A DNA stretch of 64,000 nucleotides. Source: Linyphia triangularis (taxonomy: Eukaryota; Arthropoda; Arachnida; Araneae; Linyphiidae). The DNA lies in the NCBI GenBank assembly GCA_963978545.1, contig OZ021721.1, positions 35,017,348 through 35,081,347 on the forward strand. Direction: 5' to 3'. A program made the position numbers and the translations under genes. The first letter of the stretch is position 1; each line of letters opens with the position of its first letter. The notes under the pieces were generated by a model. It was not told where the DNA came from. It worked only from the letters and a program-made list of their open reading frames with translations, and ran no database searches. Below are positions 40,693-52,865 of this stretch, piece after piece.

Positions 40693-41886
40693 CGTCCATG
40701 AGCATGTGGCGGGCACATAAAAACAATTAGCGTATTGATGATTATGTAGTTTAAATTTAAATATAATATATTTATTCTACTGGAACAACAATCGACGGGG
40801 CCCTTTCGAAGTTCAATGCTTGATGTATAATTCTTGTTTGTTTAGATTTTTTTAACGTTGCGAGACGTACTTGTAAAGCGCACCACAGAAAATTATTTAT
40901 TCCTAGTACGTATACACAGTTTGGGTGGGTATTAATATACTAAATGTATTGTTTACTATATTTTATTATTACGTTGTATTTTGGGGGCCCGGGTCTCCTC
41001 GGGCATACTTGATGTTTATAACGTGTTTGTTTATTCCTAAAAAATTATAAGGAACTCTCGTCTATGAAATGACAATTAATAACTTTTGCATGTACTTAAA
41101 TGAAGTTTCACGTTTACGAATAAATATCGTATTTTATATGGCACGGGGCCCTCAAAAAGATCCATAAGGCATGGGTCATCAAAGGCCACTTTTTAGATTA
41201 ATTCTTATTTCATACTAAACCTTTGTCCACGAAATAACACTATAATTTTTTCAATAAATATTGTTTGCATTTGAGGTCAGAGCTCGTCAGGGGCCCCTTA
41301 GAGGTTTATCAATATTCACTAGAACCAAAAAGATTGTTTACTAAGCGTCAAAAGAACAACAAAAAGTAAAAATTGGATGACTCCCACTCTGATAAAGCAG
41401 ACATCCATTACAACTGTTCCCCATAGTCTCTCCCTCCACTTGTGGTTTGCGTCTGTTGGACGGTGTAGCAAAAAAAAAAAAAAAAAAAAAAAAAAGAGAG
41501 AGTAGAGGTCGTATATTGTGGGCCCTGCTTGGCGAAGCGGGTCCCTATCATTTGCACTGTTTTGCCCCCCCCCCCCCCTGTCGGCGGCCCTGCCCCTTAC
41601 AATGAAAATGGGTGCAAATTATTAAAATCGTAGTGTGTTCTGGGCTAAATAACATTATTTTAAGTCAGGTGGTTTTTTTTAGGAACTCTCGGATACATAT
41701 TTTTTTTAAGGATCTTGAAACCAGTCTCTTTACAGTACTATTAAGCAACATTTTATCTGTTGAACTAAACACATTCAAATAGCTAATTTGCATTTATAAT
41801 TACATAAAAATGTAAATTTTTACCATATAATTTTTTTTATATTGTCGGTGCCTTACTTAAAATCACACATGTGCGATCGATCCTGG

Positions 41887-42028
41887 TTGGTTGTATTCAG
41901 ATTATCTGGCGCCGTCATCAACACGAGGGCTATAATGCGCCAAAACATTCGTCATTAGACAAGCCAACATACATTTACAAACACCCATGCCTAACACGGG
42001 ACTTGAACCCGCAACCTCGCGGTCTATA
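41887..42028 (-). mobile_element. SINE-1 copy, truncated within the tRNA head
   Basis: The SINE-1 body with B box is present and the head is cut after gcggtcta. Flanking repeats cgatcctgg (41878-41886) and cggtcctgg (42032-42040) match 8/9. Confidence 0.88.
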
Positions 42029-42377
42029 ATTCGGTCCTGGAAATATATAACATCAACAAATGTGAATACCTTCAATATTTGTAAAAGAACAGATTCGTTA
42101 GCATGGGTTCAGGCAGCGTTATTCGTAGAAGGTTGCAAGAGGGAAAAGAATGTCTTTCGAAATTCATTTTTCTCACAATGACAAATATAAAATATATTAT
42201 TAAATGGCACACAGTTTATTTTTTCCGGTGTATTTTGCCCTTTCCTCCACTTTTATAAAAATTTAAGCAACTAGGGACATCCTCCCATGCACTTTCCTAG
42301 CGTCACCCATTTCCATTATTTTTTTACGTATTGAGTTAAAGCAAGAGCTAATAAATAAATGCTATCTATAATAATAA

Positions 42378-43040
42378 TACAAGCTGTCTGTCTGTCTGTC
42401 TGTGGCTCTTTGGAACTATAGAAACATACTTAAAATTGGAGTAGAACTCTGAAATTTTCAACATAGGAAGTTATGGCTTTCTAATTTTATGTATGTCAAA
42501 CAGAATGTTGAAATTTTAATTAGTTCTTTTTTAATTGATTTATTTTTTACAAAGTGACTTCAAATAGAGACACAGCTCTGAAATTTTCAACATAAGTAGT
42601 TTTAGCCTTCTAATTGGCCTTTTGAAAAACAGAATGTTAAAAATGTAGTTATTTTTAATTAATTCTCTTAATTTATTAAAAAAAAATTTACAAAACGACT
42701 TTTAATAGAGCTACAGTTTTGAAATTTTCAACATAAGAAGTTTTGGCCTTCTAATAGGACTTTTGAAGAACAGAATTTTGAAATTTTATTTGATTTTTAA
42801 TTAATTAACAAATATTTTACAAAACGACTTCTAACTGGGCTACATTTCTGAAATTTTCAACACAAATAGTTTTGGCCTTCTAATTGGACTTTTGACAAAA
42901 AGAACATTAAAATTTTAATTTGTTTTTTAATGAATTTTTAAGTAATATTTCCACAAAAAACGCTTTTTAATTGGCCTAGAGCTCTGAAATTTTCAACCTA
43001 AGTAGTTTTGACCTTCTAATTTTGCTTTTTACAAACATAA
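42378..43040. repeat. Five-unit tandem array, period 129-141 bp, after (CTGT)n
   Basis: gaaattttcaaca recurs at 42451, 42580, 42721, 42850 and 42986, each followed by agttttggccttctaat-type sequence. A short (CTGT)n run precedes the array. Such a layout is seen in some Helitron/Helentron-like elements, but terminal structures are not demonstrated. Confidence 0.75.
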
Positions 43041-43570
43041 CTTGTTCAAATATTCTTAAAGGGGTGTTGTATTATATAATTAACGGGGAATTTTTTTTTT
43101 ATTGGTTTTCGACAAGGGAGGGGCTTCTAATATTAAGGCTTTACGTAGCAATTAGTTTTTAGTATGTGAAGCGACCTTTAGCTTACGCAGAAATGAACCT
43201 TTCATCGAGCAAAGCGAGCTCATGTTTGCATAGTAATGAACCTTTAAACAAATTCAGTAAGCCAGTGCTTATGTGTCAATCTTTTTTTCAGCGAGTGAAG
43301 TGAACTTGATTTTGAGTTGCGATGAACCTTCCTGCGCCAAAAATTGGGGCCTATGCACCATTGACGGATTTCCGCAGCGCAGCTGCCTAAAATATTTCAC
43401 ATGGTAAAATTTCGTTGCTAAGCAACTCTTCAGTCTTGCTCAACAACTTATCAGTTTGAGTTTTCCAATATCTGGCAATAAAATAAATGTTTCCCAACAT
43501 ATGGAAAAATATAAATGCAAAATACCTCTTTTGCACTCATCTCTATTATGGTCAATACTTAGTTCATCTG

Positions 43571-43758
43571 GCCGACCAAACGGTATAGTGGTTAGCGTGC
43601 TAGCTTCTAGACCGCAAGGTTGCGGGTTCGAGTCCCGTGTTAGGCATGGGTGTTTGTAAATGTATGTTGGCTTGTCTAATGACGAATGTTTCGGGCGCAT
43701 TATAGCCCTCGTGTTGCTGACGGCGCCAGATAATCTGAATACAACCAACAACCAACCA
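43571..43758 (+). mobile_element. SINE-1 copy, full length (reference copy)
   Basis: Order: gccgaccaaacgg head, A box tagtggttagcg (43586-43597), B box ggttcgagtcc (43625-43635), body with cgaatgtttcg and ctgacggcgccagataatct, then a (CCAA)n-like tail. An exact 14-bp duplication, acttagttcatctg, flanks it (43557-43570 and 43759-43772). Internal pol III boxes imply self-contained transcription, with mobilisation by a partner LINE. Confidence 0.96.
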
Positions 43759-43895
43759 ACTTAGTTCATCTGAGTTCAGACTCGAAATCACAATTTGGAG
43801 CCAATATACTAACGCCTGACAGTTGCTAAGGAAACGCCTTCTGGTGCAAAGTTTCAAGTTCTGTTGGGCTAAACGTAAGTTTGTGTCTGTATATG

Positions 43896-44068
43896 GTTGG
43901 TTGTATTCAGATTATCTGGCGCCGTCAGCAACACGAGGGCTATAATGCGCCGAAACTTTCGTCATTAGACAAGCCTACACACATTTACAAACACCCATGC
44001 CCTTACACGGGACCCGCAACCTCGCGGTCTAGAAGCCAGCACGCTAACCACTATACCGTTTGGTCGGC
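43896..44068 (-). mobile_element. SINE-1 copy
   Basis: Near full length with a small deletion around the B box (cgggacccgcaacc in forward view). An exact 14-bp duplication, tgtgtctgtatatg, flanks it (43882-43895 and 44069-44082). It is only 137 bp from the previous copy, in opposite orientation. Confidence 0.95.
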
Positions 44069-44099
44069 TGTGTCTGTATATGAAAATTACCTACATTTT

Positions 44100-45562
44100 C
44101 AAATTGTTATATGGCATTGAACTGTTTTTTTTTTTTTTGTTTTGTTTTTTTTTTGTTGAGTTGAAAATTTGTACTTAGGGCGCAATTGAAGACTCGCACT
44201 GCTATCGAAATTATGCTGTATAAACGATGACAAAATTTCAAGTTTTAAAAACAGGCTTTCACCAAATGATATGACATTTAATAAACTGTGGATTATTTAA
44301 TCCTACACAAAAAGAAAGAAAAAAAAAATGCATTTGTACTTTGTACATACAACAAATAGCTTATTACATCCTAGCCGAGTTTCATTTCAAACAAGCTTCA
44401 GTTACTGAAAAATTGTTGAAGAGTTTACAATTCAGTTATTTTGTTTAGTTTGTGGTTTGGGCTCAATATATCAGTTGGCCGTACGGCCTTGAACCGAAGC
44501 TGCTCGAGGGGTGGCTAGAAATGGTAGAAGCTATTTAGATAACGGGGTGGGGATATTGCATCGACGTGGGTGGGATGAGAGAAAAGGAGAAATTTACGAA
44601 TTTGGGATGATTAAACACAAAAAAGCAAATAAAAACAGAAACCTCCCCTCCCCAACCATCTCCTATAAGCGTACAAGTACCGACTTGCTAATGCATATTC
44701 CAATCGACATCGAATCTATCTGCCAAATTTAAGATCGATTGGATGACTGCAAGTGGGTTAATTAGCCGTTCGCAGGTTTCCCCCCCCCCCCCCCACATAC
44801 CCAAGCACAAACTATATTGAAGTAATCAATTTTATTTGTAAATCAATTATGAGAAATTAAATATTTATATTGGAAATGAAACTTAGATTTTGTATAAAAA
44901 TTTTATTTTAATTATTACGCAAATATAAATGTTTGTATTTAAAAAAAAAAAAAAGACTCGAATTATATTGAACTAATTCACTGATTAAATCATACCGTGT
45001 TTGTCTTTTTTTCTCTACTTAATTCCTGCTCTTTGTAAAAGCAATTTATATTTTTAATAACCCATTCATAGGATTAAATTTTCTTCCTACAAATGCGAAA
45101 CCACATTCATTTCTTAAATATATATATCCCCATAAAAGTCCTCTGTTTCTAACACCAGAATGAATAAAAACACGTCTCGTTTTGTTGATCTACTAGTAAA
45201 CCCTTAGCTTTCTAAAATATTATTCTTTTTTTTTTTTTAATTTATGGTTAAAAAAATAATCCGAATATCTTAAAATCCCTTAGAACCATGTTGTAATTAT
45301 CTAAATAAAAATCTCCTCTACTTTAACATTGAGATTCAAAATGTAGGGGACGTGTCGATCACAACCTTAACTGTTCAAATTAGTAAATAGCTTTTAGTTA
45401 CTTGTGCCAATTAATGCCCGTGAATTAAACGAGCTGAAGAGACAGTGAGATAAATAGACAGTGATACAAAGAGTCAACAAAGAGAGTCACTATAAGGTAT
45501 TTTTTTAGTGGGGTGAGGGATCGACAGGAATTTTGAAGCTGAGTAGTGTAGTATGTCAACGG
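44100..45562. other. AT-rich stretch, no recognised gene
   Basis: It contains a block at 44640-44795 (ctatctgccaaatttaagat then a C run) that resembles 23610-23660. Nothing coding is supported. Confidence 0.4.
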
Positions 45563-46525
45563 CAGGGACGACGCGAACGGGGGGCGTAGGGGGCGTCTCG
45601 CCCCCCCCCAAAGTTTTAGAAAGTTGAAAAGTCGGCAAATTTTCGAAATTTTATCGAGCCCTTTTTTTAAAGTAGAGCCACAACAAAATTGAATTGAATA
45701 AAAAAAAATGAAAAAAAAAAAAAAAAAAAAAAAAAAATGTTTAACAGAAATATTAAAAATACCGACCCGAGTTTAACGAATCGCCATTTTTACACTAGAA
45801 GTCTATTATAAGGGAGTCGGTGTCTTTTCCACAGCCTACATTGATGGACCGCCTACATATAATAGGTATCGTGCGAACACAAATCATAGATATCTTCATT
45901 ATCTCACCCCACCAAAGTTTTTAGAAAAGAAAAATGGCACTCGGCAAATTTCCAAAATTTCATCTATTCCTTTAAAAGTGCCAAGTGATGGATGTTTTAA
46001 AACATATTGAATAGAAAAAAATATAAATAATTAAAATCGTCAATAGTATTTAAAAATCCTGATCACAATTCAGCCCATGTTGGCGGTCGGCAATTTTGAA
46101 TTGGAGTAAGTATATCCTTTTTTTGCAGGAACATTTAAGTTGATATCATCACTAACAGCTTCTAAATGAAGTTAAATATGAACATATCTCCCGTACCCCG
46201 TACTGTTGCACAAGTATTAATTCCCCCAAATTCTCTTCAGAATGAATAATTTTCCTTCAAGTTCAAATCAGTACATTTAATTGTATAAATCGTCAAGTCG
46301 ATTGTCGTAAGTTTTTTAATTCAGTCACCTGATAAATACACTCTAGATTCTCAGGAAGAAACTGACAATAATTACTTATTCTTCCAATTAATAGGTAACT
46401 CTGATGGTTTACAGTAGATGACATATTTTTAGTACGTCAGGTAACGTCTCAAAAACCATGATATGCCCATTAAACGTCATTTACATAAAGTATGTATGGT
46501 ACGTCATATGAATTGAAAGTCTTAC
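45563..46525 (+). mobile_element. DNA-transposon family B, copy 2
   Basis: It starts cagggacgacgcgaac followed by a G/C-rich stretch. Homology with 58400-59131 (inverted) runs through cgatattt-type and gtcggcaattttg blocks to ggtacgtcatatga near 46500. No transposase is visible. Confidence 0.75.
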
Positions 46526-46726
46526 AGAAAATTTCAAAACATCTAAATTTTAACATCCGGAAAATGTGCTCTCTTTTATCAAATACATACCTTACGTACA
46601 CCACTGGTCTGGCGAGAAGTTTCGATTTCGAATAAAACTTGCTTATTTTTTGGTAAAGATAAAAATAAAAAATACATTTTATAAGGTTATTCAACGAGGT
46701 TTATTACTTTCAATTACCCATATGTA

Positions 46727-47445
46727 TATATACATAGGGTAATGAAAGTATAGCATTCGGTAAAAAAAAAAAAAAAAATCGATTTTTTTTACATTTCTCC
46801 ACGTTTTGGAACATCCTGATTCCAAAAAAGTAATCTAGAAAAAATGTATGTCTGTGTGTGTGTCTTGTGATCAGCATAACTCCCGAACAAATTGACTCAC
46901 GATGTTCAAATTTGGTATGAGGGTTAGTGGCGGCCATGGGACCTACCATTTAGGTTTTCGTCAAAATCGCGCATGCGCATAAGGTAGCTGCCATTGAAAA
47001 AATCATGCTTTTTAATGATTGCAATAAAACGGCTCTAACGATTTCGATAAAAATCGCTGTGGTAATGCCTCTAATTTTGTGTTGTTCTAAACATCCCCAA
47101 CTCCGAAATTCACGTAAAAATATTTTAATGGCCAAAAAAGTTGGAAAATGAATGCCTTCAACACAGAGTTCTCTTTCCTTGAGCGTACCTCATCAATGAT
47201 CGTTTTTTCTTCTCCTCTCAGTTTCGCTTATAATAAAGGATAATATAAGGATTAAAGAAAAGTGTATTGCCAAAATCAATTTTTTTTTTAAATTTTTTTT
47301 TTTTAAGACCCATACAAGAATTATCTCCAAACTGGCCAACTATTCTAAATGAAGGATGGAAAATATACAAACGGTAAATGGCACAAATCCACGTTAGTAT
47401 TATAGTGCAATTGAAAGTTGTGCGATGTTCCACACCCCTAGTCTT
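46727..47445 (-). mobile_element. Family C element, copy 2
   Basis: Inverse copy of 30768-31435. Ends are atacatagggtaatgaaag and cacacccctag. It includes gcgcatgcgcataaggtagc and gagttctctttcctt in mirror order. A (TG)n insertion occurs near 46852. Confidence 0.75.
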
Positions 47446-47529
47446 TACTTATTACAAACGTGAAGTTGAGTGGAATGGAAGTAGCGTACAATTCCTGTAC
47501 TTCATCTATTAAAAATGTGTAACAATCTA

Positions 47530-47919
47530 CGGTAATGGAGAGTCAAACACGGGATTCCTAGATCAGAAGACAGGCGCGCTAACCACTAGGCAACAGTGAT
47601 CACTAGTGTCTAGGTGTTGTATCTGTCATTTGTACACGAGACCACCACATAGCCCCTTCCCAGTGAGTTGCGAAGGGGTGAACGATTGAGTTGAGTGATT
47701 GAGTTTAGTGTGAGTTGAGTGCGTTGCGTGTGACAGTGAATCGCCAGAGATGCTGAAGTGGTAGTGTGGAGGTCGTGCAGTAGATGGTGCCACTGAAATG
47801 TTCGAGTATTCGGGTCACCAATGTAACGGTGTGCGCTAACGGGGAATCGAACCCGGGACTCTTAGATCAGAAGACAGGTGGGCTAACCACTAGGCAAAAG
47901 TGACCACTAGTGCCTAAGT
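47530..47919 (-). repeat. Two tRNA-like SINE heads about 300 bp apart
   Basis: Both copies (about 47536-47617 and 47827-47919) read gcctagtggttagc (A box) on the minus strand, followed by the same cctgtcttctgatct loop. The second has an intact B box (ggttcgattcccc); the first is damaged (tgtttgactctcc). The DNA between includes gttgagtg-type repeats. A dimeric SINE or two insertions are possible. Confidence 0.7.
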
Positions 47920-48650
47920 CAGTGATTCTCAACCTTTTTTTTGTCGCGGCACACTTTTAATGATTTAAAAATGTGGCGGCACACAAAGAAAAAGATACGT
48001 TTAAAAGTTGTTTACTTACCTATAATACACTGTCTAAAATAATTTATGATAATAATTCGAAATGTAAAATAATATAATATATACTACAAAAACAACAGTA
48101 CGTTTATTGAGGGATTAATTACAAATGAATAATAAGAATACTTTTAATGAGAAATTTGAGCTTGATGTTTTTTTGATAATCTCATTTATATTTGGTAGTA
48201 AAAATGACAATGCTACTCTCATATCGTCTTCTATTAACAGCCTCGATCTTTTTTTCGTTTTTATGTTGGTTAATACTGAAAATCCGAATTCACGCAAATA
48301 AGATGTAGAAAATTGTAATAATATTTTTAAAGCTTTTTTGGCTATCATGGGATAATCGCATCTAATGTTAATCCAAAAGGAATTAATTGATTCTTCTGAA
48401 TATTTTAAAATTAAATCTCGATTTATTGGAAAGCGAAATTAGTTCTTCCTCTTCATTCAAAGTTAATTCAAATACAGAAGTATTCCTTAATCACAAATGG
48501 ATTACGAACCCAATCAAATTTTTTTAAATCTAAATTTGGGAAATAATGAATAATTCTCTCCTCTAATGTTGTCAAATGGTCAATAACAATTTTATGAATT
48601 GTTTTATTAACACTCTGGTCTCGAATTATGATCAAAGGGCTGAAGTTCAG
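47920..48650 (-). pseudogene. hAT transposase relic with C-terminal dimerisation domain
   Basis: The terminus cagtgattctcaacc at 47920 is the classic end of Charlie-like hAT elements. On the minus strand from about 48625, frames encode a transposase C-terminus: FPNLDLKKFDWVRNPF, then SLSNKSRFN, then FWINIRCDYPMIAKKALK and FSTSYLREFGFSVLTNIK. These match ZBED5/FAM200-type hAT proteins, and the last part is the hATC dimerisation domain. At least two frameshifts separate the blocks, and the N-terminal BED and catalytic parts are missing. The 48115-48348 frame is the longest intact piece. Confidence 0.87.
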
Positions 48651-48699
48651 ATGGTACAGCTGGGCGAAACTGGGATTTTGCGTAGAAATCTAATCCGAA

Positions 48700-49308
48700 A
48701 GTGGTCCGAATTAAAAAAATCCGAAAAGTCCGAATTAAAAAAAAATTGCATTGAAATGGAGCCTTTGTACTACTCATGTGTTACTGAATTGGTTCAAGAT
48801 TGTGAGAATGCATTCTATCTGCAAGTGATAAATGCCTCCCCCCCCCCCCCACACTCTATTAAAAAAAGCACTTCGAAAAACTATCCTCTTTGTTCGGGAA
48901 AGAAAGGGTTATTTATTAAACAAAAATGAAAATTAATGAATTTGATGGAATTTTAACTAAAATGTGATGAGAATTTACTTAGAATATGACATTAATTACG
49001 TATTAATAAAATGTCATAAAATATTAAAAACACTAATTATAATCAATTACACATTAAATAAAATAATTCACAATTAAATAAAATAATTAACGATTGGCTA
49101 TAAACTCATTAACAATTAATTACGCATTAATTATCAAATAGTTATATATTAATTTAAAAAATTATGCATTATTTTTGCATTAATAAAATTTAATAATAGA
49201 TTAACAATTTAATGGATATTTTCTACATTTACGCCGTACTTGTCTTGATTTTAGTCGGCAAAATTATGTCTAACGCCCCCCCAAACGAAATTCTTAGCGA
49301 CGGCCCTG
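48700..49308 (-). mobile_element. Family E element, copy 1
   Basis: It ends cttagcgacggccctg at 49308. In inverse orientation it shares cctgcaggtagatagaatt-type sequence, a C run and cattaattacg/cattttatta blocks with 55303-55910. The inner part is highly AT-rich (attaatta-like). No ORF is supported. Confidence 0.7.
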
Positions 49309-50285
49309 GTCAACGGGTTGGGTGTCCCCTTATCTTTTCGGTCATGAATCCTACCATCTTCAATTACATGCACTTGGGAATCTTTCTTTCTCTCCTCGAC
49401 GGAATCGAGACAAAGAAGTTTTGGGGGGTGCTACTGGACTTCTTTAGCCGCAATTTATTGCTTGTTTACTGAGTATATCGCTCAAGATGCAAAGGATTAT
49501 GGGAAAGATTTCGCAGCTGTATTTGTAATAAATAAGTCTTCATCCAACGTCGGCGTTGTATATAGAGTTGGCAAAGTATTTATTACAATATGTGAGACTT
49601 GTCCTTGGTTTTAAAAGTGGTGGTACAAGGATACTATGACGCTGGTTTATGGGATCAGGTTTTGGACTTGCCGACTGGGAGATTCTTTTAAACTTTCCCC
49701 AGAAATGTATATTGCGGACTAATGTTTCTGCTGCTACGAAAAGAGACGCGGTACTAGTTAGTTAGCCGATATACTACATCTATCGTATTTGCACTTGTAC
49801 ACAATGAACTATTTTAGGATTATTGAGAAAAATGCCCAACGGCAATCGGTACTTGGCGAACTAGAGTTTTTATAAAATCTACCTCAATTTGGTGCAATAT
49901 GGGTACAAAGTAGCTCAAGTAGGGAGGGAGGTTAATTTACAAAAATATAGACTCGCTACACCAAAAAAGAAGAAAAAAAAAATTAAGAAGAAAAAAAAAG
50001 GAAAAAAAAAAGAAGAAAAAAAGGTCGAGTGGGGGTGGGGGGTAGAGAGAGAGGGGAAAGAATCTTTCTGAAAAAGTTCGAATCATTTTCCAAACCTACA
50101 GGGAAGGAAAGTTTCTTAAAAAAGAGCAGCTCAGGAAAATGTTCTTAAACACATGGAAATTGAAAGGGCCTGGATATAATTGTAAAATACATGAATACAA
50201 TATTTTCGGAGAAACTTTACCAGGCTCAGCAAACAAGATACGGATTAGTGAGCTAACCTCTCGAAATATTTCGAACATACACTTA

Positions 50286-50497
50286 TAGTAAAGGATAATA
50301 TAAGGATTATCGTAAAGTATATCGCCACCATTTTAGCTAGGCTTTTTATTTTTGCTCGTGTAAAAATTATTGCCAAAAATAACCCCATTTTTATTCAAAT
50401 GAGAGAAAAATAAGAAAATGGTAATTAACACAATGTAAAATTTTACTGCAATGACCTACGTTATATAGTGAAGTTGTGCGTTGTTCCACACCCCTAG
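50286..50497 (-). mobile_element. Family C-related short element, copy 3
   Basis: It shares aaaggataatataaggatta and tgttccacacccctag ends with 47225-47445, but its interior differs. It looks like a small derivative. Confidence 0.6.
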
Positions 50498-50609
50498 TTT
50501 TTTTAACCCAAATACTTACAGTCACTTGATTAGTGGTTACAGTCACTTGGCCACTACATGACCGGTAGCTATAGGAACTTGTGAAGGTGCACCCAGTGGG
50601 AGGGACAAC

Positions 50610-50700
50610 TTAGGACATCCGTGTCTTGCCCTGGATTCGAACCGAGATCCACCAGTGTTGTAGTCTGATGCGCTAACCACTATACTGAATAAGCGACACT
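50610..50700 (-). repeat. tRNA-like SINE head
   Basis: The minus strand has an A box (tagtggttagcgc) and a B box (ggttcgaatcc) at tRNA spacing. Confidence 0.55.
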
Positions 50701-51587
50701 TTATTAACCCTTTGCACTCGTAATTATGCTTTAGAAAGTTAGCAAATAACTCGGAATTTTTTTTTATGTTCGATCAAGAAGAATTTTTTTTATGGAAATG
50801 TGTTCCAATTTAACTAGAAGGTTTACCATCCTTAAATCAAAAATTTAAAAATATAGCCTCTGGATACACCCCTTGACCTAGGATGGTAATGTGGCCACAT
50901 AATATTTTATTTTTCAACGTGTCAAAATAATTTATTGAAACTATTAAGAATACTTAAGTATATTACACTACACCGCATTGACCCTTTGCGACCTAACAAA
51001 TGTGAGGATGTCATTGCTAATGATGAAGTCTTTACAAGAAAAAATTGCAAAAGAAACATACAGTACTTGTTATGTAGTAAGAAATATTAAGATTAGGTTA
51101 AAATCATAAGAAAAAATAAGGTGGATTTACAAAGCCTACTTTAGATGCAATAAAATTATGTAGAACTGCGGGGAAAAAATATTTTTTAAGTGATTGTGAA
51201 ATTAAATTAAAAAATATAATGCATAGGGTAGTCTCTCAAAGTCTTTCTGGTATTGATTCAAATCTTCCATATTTATTTAATCTAATTACTTGCCATGCTA
51301 TGGACTAATCATCCTTGGAAAATTGGAAAATCATCGAATGTTGTTGATGAAGTCAATTTTATTTTGTGAACCTGAAAATAAGACTGTCACTTGGGTAAAA
51401 CATTCACTGAAAGAATTCAAAGTGGCAGAATTCATCGTAAAAAGGCCAAAAATACTTTGTTTTGGGGGCAATAAATGTTAATATATGGTAAAATTGACTT
51501 CATTCAACAATGTTTGTTGGCAAAGCAATTAATACATTTTTACAATTCCCCTATGTATATATGAGTCATAAACTGCATCTGTATACT
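50700..51587. other. AT-rich stretch, no recognised gene
   Basis: Only short frames occur (51290-51481 is the longest), without motifs. Confidence 0.4.
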
Positions 51588-51600
51588 CTGTCTGAAATTG

Positions 51601-51778
51601 GTTGGTTGTATTCAGATTATCTGGCGCCGTCAGCAACACGAGGGCTATAATGCGCCGAAACATTTCGTCATTAGACAAGCCAACATACATTTACAAACAC
51701 CCATGCCTACACGGGACTTGAACCCGCAACCTTGCGGTCTAGAAGCTAGCACGCTAACCACTATACCGTTTGGTCGGC
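51601..51778 (-). mobile_element. SINE-1 copy, near full length
   Basis: Body, B box and A box are all present. An exact 13-bp duplication, ctgtctgaaattg, flanks it (51588-51600 and 51779-51791). Confidence 0.95.
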
Positions 51779-52258
51779 CTGTCTGAAATTGATTCAATAT
51801 AATATAATATATGTATTGTTTTTTAACAAATACCATGGTAAAAATATACGATTTTTTACCCTTTTCATACTTTATTTTTCATATGATAGATTTTATTTTT
51901 TGCTCATCATGCGCAATCTACTGTTGGCGAATTTTACTATTTAGCTTTAAAAACTTTCACAAATCAAACATTTTTAGTAAATTCGTATGTGTTTATCCGC
52001 CAGAATGCATTAATTATTAATGTGTAAGGGAAATTGATGAAAAGTACCAAAACAATACCTGAATGGGAAATTTCACTTGTAATGTAGTTTTAAAGTTCAT
52101 CTTTTTCACCGTCGGATATATTAATATTGATTACCTGCCAAACTACAAACTCGTACTTAAAATTTATTTTGTATAGTGTAAAACTCATATTTTTAAAAAA
52201 AAATTTCGCTAAATGTGGTTGCAAAATTATAACACAAGCTTTTCTACAATATTAAGTA

Positions 52259-52461
52259 CACTGTTAAAAATTTTGTTCCACCTTGCACCAAAAATTGGTT
52301 CCCATTTAGCTGCCACCAACATTTGGTGCTTAGTTTCACGATTTAATGGTGCAACCTCGGACCGTAAGCACCATTAAATCGTGAAACTAAGCACCAAATG
52401 TTGGTGGCAGCTAAATGGGAACCAAATTTTGGTGCATGGTGGACAATTTTTTTTAACAGTG
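52259..52461. mobile_element. 203-bp palindromic MITE
   Basis: Arms of about 94 bp are nearly perfect inverted repeats (cactgttaaaaattttg at the left, mirrored at the right) around a loop of about 15 bp. TA flanks both ends (52257-52258 and 52462-52463), as in Tc1/mariner-type MITEs. Transcripts would form a long hairpin. Confidence 0.93.
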
Positions 52462-52865
52462 TATAACAAACATTTAGTACCGGTAAATTCATAAAATTAG
52501 AAAAAAAAGTACTGACTTTAAAACAAAAGCTATGTAAATGAATTTCAGATATCTCACAGATTTTTATTTTTACTCTTTTGCCTATTCCAAGAGAGAATGA
52601 ACGAAATTTTGAATTGATTAAAAAAATTGTTGATTGGAAAAACGTAAAAATTGCCTAAACACACTGCGCCAAAGATTTTCGCCAAATATGGTAGTTTGAA
52701 ACCACGTGACTTTGGCTTAACTACGGGGCACCGAAACGCGGGGAGTTAGCATAGCGTTGCTCTCTCTACTATATTTCTCCTCTAAGGTGCAAATGCAGGA
52801 CACTTTCCTCGTGAAAGGAAGATGCCATTGACATTCGAACTCCCCTTAGAAGTCCTGATGTTAAG

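Larger units (their letters stand above)
36185..41592. mobile_element. 5.4 kb region bounded by perfect 16-bp inverted repeats
   Basis: cagggccgccgacagg starts at 36185 and its exact reverse complement ends at 41592. C/G-rich subterminal sequence with ggggccc motifs lies inside both ends (36205-36240; 40796, 40985, 41145, 41289 and 41519). The length would suit an autonomous hAT element, but no transposase frame is visible. The flanking octamers (gccccacc and ccccttac) match poorly. It may instead be two family members facing each other. A younger hAT-type element sits inside (40050-40692). Confidence 0.5.

Noticed and set aside
43571..43660. Functional tRNA genes at the SINE heads (also 20131, 47827, 50610)
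   Set aside because: A and B boxes are present, but most heads continue into a repeated SINE body with target duplications, and stems are damaged in several.
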